Of a stretch of DNA of 64,000 nucleotides, positions 58,491-64,000 are shown piece by piece. The notes beneath the pieces are model-generated. The model was not told the DNA's origin. It saw nothing but the letters and a program-made list of their open reading frames with translations, and made no database searches. A program made the translations under genes and the position numbers. The DNA is from Pseudoalteromonas espejiana DSM 9414. GTDB taxonomy: Bacteria; Pseudomonadota; Gammaproteobacteria; Enterobacterales; Alteromonadaceae. The stretch is from contig NZ_CP011028.1 of the NCBI RefSeq assembly GCF_002221525.1, positions 1,251,001 through 1,315,000 of the forward strand, written 5' to 3'. The first letter of the stretch is position 1. The number at the start of each line of letters is the position of its first letter.

Positions 58491-58515
58491 TAATGTGTAT
58501 AAAACGAGGTGAATT

Positions 58516-59028
58516 ATGAAAACATCTATTTTAATTATCAGTATTTTACTTATGGCGGGTTGTGCATCTAAACCTGATTACCGAGCCGCGAATAATGGCT
58601 CACAAGGTTACAGCGAGCAAAAAATTAGCGATGATCAATACCGAGTAGAGTTTAAAAGTGTGTCAAACAATGTAGCCGATGCCGGTGATTATGCATTATT
58701 ACGCGCAGCTGAGCTTACCCAAGCGCAAGGCTACGACTGGTTTGTTGTAACTAACAAAGAAACCTTTGTTGAGTCTAAATCGCAAGCCCCCACGTCATCT
58801 ATTAGTGCATCACAAAGCCAGCAATATGAGCGAAGCTGCGGTTTATTAACTTGCGAAACACGCACACGCCCAACAAGCAGCGTAGGCGTACAGGTAAGCA
58901 ATAATGATAAACGCAAAGAAGTGCACACCCTGATTGATATTAAAATGGGCAAAGGTATAAAACCAAGCGAGAACAGCTTTAGCGCCCAAGACTTAATTGA
59001 AAACTTAAGCAAAAAAGCACAAAAGTAA
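58516..59028 (+). CDS. CC0125/CC1285-type lipoprotein
   Basis: A 170-residue lipoprotein (lipobox LMAGC). GYSEQKISDDQYRVEFKS (about 31-48) and ALLRAAELTQAQGYDWFVV (about 61-79) match the CC0125/CC1285 lipoprotein family, which has no assigned biochemical role. It follows the anti-sigma gene by 25 bp and closes the operon, before a strong terminator. Confidence 0.85.
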   Translation: MKTSILIISILLMAGCASKPDYRAANNGSQGYSEQKISDDQYRVEFKSVSNNVADAGDYALLRAAELTQAQGYDWFVVTNKETFVESKSQAPTSSISASQSQQYERSCGLLTCETRTRPTSSVGVQVSNNDKRKEVHTLIDIKMGKGIKPSENSFSAQDLIENLSKKAQK

Positions 59029-59037
59029 GCGCTTTGT

Positions 59038-59072
59038 AAAAGCACTTAGCTTGTTTTAGCTAAGTGCTTTTT
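59038..59072. terminator. Bidirectional terminator after the sigma operon
   Basis: AAAAGCACTTAGCT and AGCTAAGTGCTTTT flank a TGTTT-type loop. It ends the plus-strand sigma operon and overlaps the last codons of the minus-strand transporter, serving both. Confidence 0.9.
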
Positions 59073-59929
59073 CGTGGTAAAAATCCAGTAACCAGCATAG
59101 TGCCCACAATAACAAATAATGCGCCTAATAACGTATTTGGCCCAATTTGCTCATCTAAAATTAAATGTCCCCAAAAAATGCCAAATAGTGGAATTAAAAA
59201 CGTGACCGTTAAAGCAGAGGTTGGGCCTATATCTTCAATAAGCTTAAAAAATAAAATATAAGCAAGCGCTGTACACACTACGCCAAGGGCTAAAACGCCG
59301 AGCATAACGTTGGTGGTTGGCATTTCACGCATTGGCATAAATAAAATAAGGGGCAATACCATAAAACTCGCTGCCCACATTGAGCCGTGTGCGTTATCGA
59401 ACGGTGCAAGCTTTGGCGCATTTTTTGTGTAATGGGATGCAATGGCATAGCAAAGCGAAGCGCTCAATGCCGCTACTATGGCTATTATTGATTGACTATT
59501 TAATACAAAATGATTTTGCCCAACTAAAATTGCCACGCCTATTAAACCCAACAGCAAGCCTAAAACCATACTCTTAGTAGGCTTGGTTTTACTCCAAATA
59601 ATACCCACAACAGCGCCCCAAATAGGGGTTGTTGAATTTAAAATAGATAACGTAGATGCGCTAATAGTTTGTGCGGCATAAGCAAAAAGTAAAAAAGGTA
59701 GGGCAGAGTTAAGTGCGCCAATGATAAAAAAGTGCTTTTTGTGTTGGGTAAACGCTAATCGGCGCTTTAAATACAGCGCAACTATAAATAGTGTGAGTGC
59801 CGCAAAGCCGACTCTAAATTCTATTAACACCGCAGGCCCTAAACTATTAGCGGCCATTCGCATAAATAAAAATGAGGCGCCCCAAATTGCAGCCAGAAAA
59901 AATAACCTAAGTAAACTTGCTAAGCTCAT
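59060..59929 (-). CDS. EamA/DMT-superfamily transporter
   Basis: A 289-residue protein with ten helices in two EamA repeats (FFLAAIWGASFLFMRMA near the N terminus; PLFGIFWGHLILDEQI in repeat two). Members export metabolites such as amino acids or drugs. The substrate is unknown. It is monocistronic. Confidence 0.93.
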   Translation of the reverse strand: MSLASLLRLFFLAAIWGASFLFMRMAANSLGPAVLIEFRVGFAALTLFIVALYLKRRLAFTQHKKHFFIIGALNSALPFLLFAYAAQTISASTLSILNSTTPIWGAVVGIIWSKTKPTKSMVLGLLLGLIGVAILVGQNHFVLNSQSIIAIVAALSASLCYAIASHYTKNAPKLAPFDNAHGSMWAASFMVLPLILFMPMREMPTTNVMLGVLALGVVCTALAYILFFKLIEDIGPTSALTVTFLIPLFGIFWGHLILDEQIGPNTLLGALFVIVGTMLVTGFLPRKST

Positions 59930-60029
59930 GATAGTATTTTAATTATACAAATAGGGTTACAGAATAACAGGCTTTGTAAAGAGTGTAAGCCAGATTCGGT
60001 ACTCGCATATAAAAATAATAAAAGGACTA

Positions 60030-60293
60030 GGGCGTGTTGACCTTTGCGGATTGAAATTTGTTCAATCTAGGGGCGATTAAATCGCGGCGCGAGGTTTGTA
60101 ACCTAGTGGGCTAAGTAAAAACCGAGTAACAAAGAGTTTATCGCCCCTAGGAAGAACCCGAAGGGCAGCGCATGTTTGGCATTTATGCTGCGTTATCGCC
60201 TATTTATGGGGAATAACCACACTTCATAGGCTCCGCCTTGCCTAAAAACCAAACACACTGCTGCAAATTCAACCATCAAAGAGCAACACGCCC
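60030..60293. mobile_element. 264-bp MITE with TA target-site duplication
   Basis: The ends are imperfect inverted repeats: GGGCGTGTTGACCTTTG (60030-60046) and, on the other strand, GGGCGTGTTGCTCTTTG (60277-60293), 15 of 17 matching. TA flanks both sides (60028-60029 and 60294-60295), as with IS630/Tc1-mariner insertions. An internal inverted repeat, CTAGGGGCGATTAA (60067-60080) and its near-complement (60137-60150), is also present. No transposase gene is inside, so it is non-autonomous. Confidence 0.82.
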
Positions 60294-60298
60294 TATTT

Positions 60299-60824
60299 AT
60301 GTCTAGGTGTTTAATGGTTACAGCAATTTTGGTTGTGGGTTTATTAAGTGGGTGTGGGTCAACCCCAGTTAACCTATACAGTGACAATACAATGAAGAAA
60401 AAAGAATACAATGGCATTAAAGCGTATAAAAAAGGGGCTGTACGAGCAAGCTTTTGATGATTTAAAAGAGCCTGCAGCACTTGGGTATAAAAGTGCTCAA
60501 TATACGTTGGCGTTTATGTTTTTAAAAGGCCAATACTTGGAGCAGTCTATTAAGCTTGGAATGGGCTGGTTAGGCGTTGCAAAAGAAGCGGGGGTTGAAA
60601 ATTGGTCTGCGCAATACGATGCATTTTACAGTGCAGCGACTGCGCAGCAAAAACAACAAATAGACGAAACAGTGTCATTGTACATAACCCAATTTGGCGT
60701 TAAAGCACAAAATATGACTTGTCGTCGTTCAACTACACCTAGGCGTACATTTGGCGAAGTTAAAATTGATTGCACTAAGCACGACGGTAGCGTTACCCAG
60801 CACGACATACAAACAATAGAATAA
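60299..60824 (+). pseudogene. Frameshifted lipoprotein gene with Sel1-like body
   Basis: An ATG at 60299 (or 60314) opens a lipoprotein signal (MVTAILVVGLLSGC). The frame ends at TGA 60455, 52 codons on. In another frame, from about 60411, the body continues (GLYEQAFDDLKEPAALGYKS and onward) to the stop at 60824. The shift falls in AAAAAAGGGG (60428-60437), where one extra base would restore a protein of about 174 residues. The body recalls Sel1/TPR-type repeats. The MITE lies directly upstream and removes the native leader. Confidence 0.72.
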
Positions 60825-60826
60825 CG

Positions 60827-60979
60827 TTATGGCTTTTCTAGCTTGTTTTCAAAGTCGCTTTTTACAATATCGAGTGCTTTTAAAACATCTTCTGGGGCAA
60901 GGTCGTGTTGCTCCAAAAGCATAATTAAATCTACAGCAAGTTTTACGTGTATTGGGGCTTGATCAAGTGGGTTGGTCAT
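60827..60979 (-). CDS. ybaM: YbaM/DUF2496-family small protein
   Basis: A 50-residue protein. [19 protein letters not shown] (about 12-30) and [16 protein letters not shown] (about 32-47) match YbaM of Enterobacteriaceae. The start codon lies inside the end of the ComFB-like gene (17-bp overlap), so the two are coupled. It is too short for most gene finders. Function unknown. Confidence 0.82.
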   Translation of the reverse strand: MTNPLDQAPIHVKLAVDLIMLLEQHDLAPEDVLKALDIVKSDFENKLEKP

Positions 60980-61244
60980 TTAGATCTTTCTTTTTTGAAA
61001 TTTGAGTAATGGCTACATCTATTGCTGTTTGTACACGTTCTTCCATATGGATTCGCTCGCTTTGCGGCAAATAAAAGGCCATATCTACATCGTAGCGAAT
61101 ATAACGGGGAGGAAGCTGATTGAGCACAGTACAACAAAAATCGGCCATAACATCTTCGTTGTAAATTTTATCTAGCTTACGCTTAATAATTTCTTCAACC
61201 ACTATTTTTTCGTAAAAGTTGTGTATGTCATCGTGTAATCGCAT
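60963..61244 (-). CDS. ComFB-family protein
   Basis: A 93-residue protein. [16 protein letters not shown] (about 5-20) and [19 protein letters not shown] (about 41-59) are hallmarks of the ComFB family, named after a late competence protein of Bacillus; some members bind cyclic dinucleotides. The Cys-Cys pair at about residues 37-38 recalls metal-binding versions, but the full cysteine set is absent. It overlaps ybaM. Confidence 0.82.
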   Translation of the reverse strand: MRLHDDIHNFYEKIVVEEIIKRKLDKIYNEDVMADFCCTVLNQLPPRYIRYDVDMAFYLPQSERIHMEERVQTAIDVAITQISKKKDLNDQPT

Positions 61245-61293
61245 CTTGCTAGCGCCTTTTAAGTAGTCCGTTTATTTGAGTGTATACTAAGCA

Positions 61294-62190
61294 CTAAAAT
61301 AAATCGATAGCCGCTTTAAATAGTTGTTTATGCACATTTATTAACGACTCTACGTTGCGTTGATAACCGCCACCAAGCGCGCACATAATTGGTAAATTAT
61401 TAGTTTTACAAAAATTGAGTATGAAATGGTCGCGCTTATAAACTCCCTCAAGGGATACATTAAATAGGCCAAGCTCGTCTTTTTGGTAAATGTCTGCCCC
61501 TGCGTTGTATAAAATAATATCGGGGCTGTGAATGCGTACACAAAATTCGAGCGCTTGTTTAAGGGTCGTTAAGTAGTTGGCATCTGTTGTGTTGGCAGGT
61601 AGTGCAAAGTCGTAATCGGATTGCTGCTTTAAGCGCGGAAAGTTTTGCTCACAATGTATAGAGCAAGTGATTACATTACTTTGGGTTTGCGTTATTTGTG
61701 CGGTGCCGTCGCCTTGATGTACATCGCAATCAAAAATTAAAACCGTGTCGGTTTGCTCTTTATTTATTAAATGCGCTGCTGCAATAGCAAGGTCGTTAAA
61801 AATACAAAAGCCGCTGCCGTAATCACTGTAGGCATGATGATAGCCTCCACTTAAATTAGCGCTAAAACCATGCTTTAGCGCGTGTTCGCTGCCTTGAATA
61901 CTCGCACCAACCGACAGTAACGTGCGCTCTACCAATTGATTTGAATACGGAAAGCCCATTTTTTTAATGGCTTTATTACTAAGTGACCCGTTTAAAAAGT
62001 CATTAATATAAGCTTGAGTATGGCAAAGCGAAAGCTGAGCAGGCGTTGCTTTTATAGGCGAAGTAAAATGATTAGCCGTTAAGCCTAGGCCTTCAATTTC
62101 TGCTTTGAGCAGTTGGTATTTTTGTATTGGAAAGCGATGGCGCTCAGGAAGCGTTAAAGCAGAATAAAGCGGGTGATAAAAAAGCTGCAT
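61294..62190 (-). CDS. Histone-deacetylase-family protein
   Basis: A 298-residue class II-like deacetylase homologue. SGGYHHAYSDYGSGFCIFND (about 114-133) includes the catalytic His pair. DCDVHQGDGTAQ (about 154-165) holds zinc ligands, and YNAGADIYQKDELG and CALGGGYQR complete the pocket. It probably removes acetyl groups from polyamines, acetoin-type compounds or proteins. Substrate unknown. Its start overlaps priC by one base. Confidence 0.93.
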   Translation of the reverse strand: MQLFYHPLYSALTLPERHRFPIQKYQLLKAEIEGLGLTANHFTSPIKATPAQLSLCHTQAYINDFLNGSLSNKAIKKMGFPYSNQLVERTLLSVGASIQGSEHALKHGFSANLSGGYHHAYSDYGSGFCIFNDLAIAAAHLINKEQTDTVLIFDCDVHQGDGTAQITQTQSNVITCSIHCEQNFPRLKQQSDYDFALPANTTDANYLTTLKQALEFCVRIHSPDIILYNAGADIYQKDELGLFNVSLEGVYKRDHFILNFCKTNNLPIMCALGGGYQRNVESLINVHKQLFKAAIDLF

Positions 62191-62798
62191 TAGCGTAATT
62201 GTTGTTTTTCGACTTGTTGAATTTTATCTTCGGTGGCCGAAATTGCTTTACGACACCGACCTAATCGAGCATGTGTTGTTAATATTTCCATATTAAGCTT
62301 TTGCGCTTGCGCTGGTGTGGCTTTTTCCATTTGTAGCTTCCGCTCTTCAATCATTAATACTAGGCGGCGCTCAAACTCGTGGTTTTGCTTAAGCTCATCG
62401 TATAGCTCGTGCGACGATTGCATTATTTTTTGCACGGCTTGTTTATAAACTTTATTTTTTGGACGTGGCTTATAGTGGCTCTTGTTTTCTTTTGTCCAAA
62501 TAGGCGTTGATTTAATAACACTAAACACGGCTTGCACTTGATTACCTATGCGCTCAAGAGCGTAAGTATATGCATGGCGATGCTCACTTGGTGGTAGGCT
62601 TGCTATTTCATCTTCTATTTCTGTTACGTAGTCGGCTAGGTTCATGCTTTTAGTGCTAAATACGCCGCGATCAAACAAGCTTGGCTGCGCTTGCATGTAA
62701 CGGTTTTTAGAGAACAATTTAGCTTTATCAAATTGCTCGGCTTGTTGCTTAAGAGTAGCAACTTGTTGGCGTAATTTATCTAACGCGTTTGCTAGCAT
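62190..62798 (-). CDS. priC: Primosomal replication protein PriC-like
   Basis: A 202-residue basic helical protein with LFDRGVFSTKSMNLADYVTE (about 41-60) and a long coiled-coil C-terminal half, the layout of PriC/PriB2 family proteins that restart stalled forks by loading DnaB. The family is divergent, so the name is a moderate-confidence call. Confidence 0.72.
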   Translation of the reverse strand: MLANALDKLRQQVATLKQQAEQFDKAKLFSKNRYMQAQPSLFDRGVFSTKSMNLADYVTEIEDEIASLPPSEHRHAYTYALERIGNQVQAVFSVIKSTPIWTKENKSHYKPRPKNKVYKQAVQKIMQSSHELYDELKQNHEFERRLVLMIEERKLQMEKATPAQAQKLNMEILTTHARLGRCRKAISATEDKIQQVEKQQLR

Positions 62799-62799
62799 T

Positions 62800-63576
62800 T
62801 TATAGGTAAGCCTCGTAAATAAGTTTTAATGCTAAAAGTATAACCATAGTATTAAATACCGGGCGAATAAACTTACCACCAAAGCGAATAGCTGAATGCG
62901 CGCCTATCCATGCTCCCAGCATAATAAATAAACCCATGGTGAGGCCCAGTAAAAAGTTTACGTGCCCAAGCGCTACAAACGTAATAAGCGATATAAAATT
63001 TGAGACAAAGTTCATTGAGCGCGCTAAGCCACAATTAAGTAACAGGCTCATTTTATATAGTAAGCTATTTGAGGCAGTCCAAAACGTGCCAGCCCCAGGG
63101 CCTGCTACGCCATCAAAAAAACCTAAAGCTAACCCTTGAAGCCACTGCTTAACTTTTAAAGCGGGGTTTTTTGAAGGTAATTCGTCGCCTTGCGTGGTAC
63201 TTAAGCTGCCAAATAAGCTATAGCACGCCACCATAATTATTATGATAGGTAAAAGCTTGTTTAAAAAGTCGATGCTTAAATGGTCAACAATTAGTGTACC
63301 AATAACAGCGCCTATTGCAGTGGCAAGGATGGAGCTTGCCCAAAACTTAGGGCTAAATAGGTTTTTTTTATAATAAGTATAGCTGGCCGTTAATGAGCCA
63401 AAGCTTGCGGCTAGTTTATTGGTACCAAGCGTTACATGCGGTGGTAAGCCTGCGGTTAATAGTGCAGGTACGGTAAGTAGCCCACCGCCACCGGCTATTG
63501 CATCAATAAAGCCTGCAGCCAAAGCGGCAGCACATAAAATGGCCAGTGTGGTTGGATCTAAAGCAAGTTCAAACAT
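62800..63576 (-). CDS. TSUP-family membrane permease (TauE/SafE)
   Basis: A 258-residue protein with about eight helices and the family signature FIDAIAGGGGLLTVPALLTAG (region about 23-43) with a second related segment GFFDGVAGPGAGTFW (about 151-165). TSUP proteins move sulfur-containing anions such as sulfite, sulfoacetate or taurine. The start overlaps the stop of the helicase gene by one base. Confidence 0.92.
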   Translation of the reverse strand: MFELALDPTTLAILCAAALAAGFIDAIAGGGGLLTVPALLTAGLPPHVTLGTNKLAASFGSLTASYTYYKKNLFSPKFWASSILATAIGAVIGTLIVDHLSIDFLNKLLPIIIIMVACYSLFGSLSTTQGDELPSKNPALKVKQWLQGLALGFFDGVAGPGAGTFWTASNSLLYKMSLLLNCGLARSMNFVSNFISLITFVALGHVNFLLGLTMGLFIMLGAWIGAHSAIRFGGKFIRPVFNTMVILLALKLIYEAYL

Positions 63577-64000
63577 TAATAATCTATTTGTCTTTTAAAA
63601 GGTGGTAAGGTGTCGAGCATGGCTTTGCCGTAGCGCTTAGTAATTAAACGCCTATCGAGAATGGTTATACAACCTTCGTCGCTCTCTTTTCGCAGCAGTC
63701 TACCACAGCTTTGTACCAATTTCTTTGCGGCATCGGGCACCGTAATCGACAAAAACGGATTCCCACCTTTGCTTTGTACAAATTCTGCTTGGGCTTCTTC
63801 GATGGGAGATGTTGGCACGGCAAACGGAATTTTTGTAATAATTAAATTTTCTAAATATTTTCCAGGTAAATCAAGCCCTTCTGAAAGGCTTTGTGTACCA
63901 AATAAAATACTGCCTTTGCCTGCATCAATATTTTGAGTGTGCTTTTTAAGTAAGGCCTCTCGCGACATCTCACCTTGTACTAATAAGTTAAAACCTTTTG
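63576..64000 (-). CDS. dinG: DinG/XPD-type DNA helicase, C-terminal part (partial)
   Basis: The frame continues past the right edge of the window; 141 codons are visible. They carry the C-terminal helicase motifs ILFGTQSLSEGLDLPG and SCGRLLRKESDEG (motif VI, with Q-x-x-G-R variant VQSCGR) and end in the usual ILDRRLITKRYGKAML stretch. Family members unwind DNA at D-loops or R-loops during repair. Whether the N-terminal iron-sulfur domain is present cannot be seen. Confidence 0.88.
   Translation of the reverse strand, partial: KGFNLLVQGEMSREALLKKHTQNIDAGKGSILFGTQSLSEGLDLPGKYLENLIITKIPFAVPTSPIEEAQAEFVQSKGGNPFLSITVPDAAKKLVQSCGRLLRKESDEGCITILDRRLITKRYGKAMLDTLPPFKRQIDY

Noticed and set aside
60193..60480. 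95-codon minus-strand frame over the MITE end
   Set aside because: It spans the MITE and the start of the broken lipoprotein gene on the other strand; frames of this kind are by-products of the repeat.

Overview
The window reads as chromosomal DNA of a marine gammaproteobacterium of the Alteromonadales, most likely Pseudoalteromonas. The evidence is an AT-rich composition, the leuS-to-lipA cell-wall cluster in enterobacterial order, and many TonB-dependent receptors, EF-hand mini-proteins and ECF sigma systems. Genus assignment rests on overall gene content and style; no rRNA or tRNA gene was seen.

Layout. 1-1430: end of a Mrp/Pha-type cation/proton antiporter operon (mrpD partial, E, F, G). 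1719-5008: a DUF2059 protein and a large GGDEF/EAL signalling protein whose signal peptide is cut off by an in-frame stop codon. 5208-8614: a copper-resistance operon (MerR regulator, CopA ATPase, membrane cupredoxin) behind a textbook MerR promoter with a 19-bp spacer, then a Trp-rich small protein. 9051-10452: an array of tiny secreted EF-hand proteins, one decayed to a pseudogene and one with degenerate loops, separated by copies of a structured intergenic repeat. 10603-17139: a Cache-like membrane protein, an M28 peptidase, an MBL-fold lipoprotein facing a TetR regulator, an RRM protein and a VCBS/polysaccharide-lyase lipoprotein. 17224-29974: the housekeeping block lipA-lipB-ybeD-dacA-rlpA-rodA-mrdA-rlmH-rsfS-nadD-holA-lptE-leuS, all on the minus strand, for lipoylation, cell elongation, ribosome maturation, NAD synthesis, replication and LPS export.

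30149-39923: a DUF1451 protein, a LonB-like protease with an FKBP isomerase, a DUF302 protein, a Fur-box-controlled siderophore receptor, an MscS channel, and a FadL-like porin with two YeeE/YedE half-transporters. 40148-50047: a sugar MFS transporter, a FecI/FecR pair, an STN-containing TonB receptor, a flavin-dependent halogenase homologue, a SapC protein and a DUF6445 protein. This looks like a surface-signalled nutrient-uptake locus. 50161-53772: a GNAT enzyme, a damaged small membrane gene, a phosphatase, and a FAN1-like nuclease fused to a DnaQ-type exonuclease.

53845-59028 is the best candidate for an undescribed system. An ECF sigma factor, its anti-sigma factor and a CC0125-type lipoprotein sit next to a low-complexity secreted protein, an outer-membrane barrel and a subtilase. 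The sigma operon and the secreted-protein operon share a nearly identical promoter, which suggests one regulon. 59060-64000 holds a DMT transporter, a TA-flanked MITE abutting a frameshifted lipoprotein gene, then YbaM, ComFB-like, HDAC-like, PriC and TSUP genes and the end of a DinG-type helicase.
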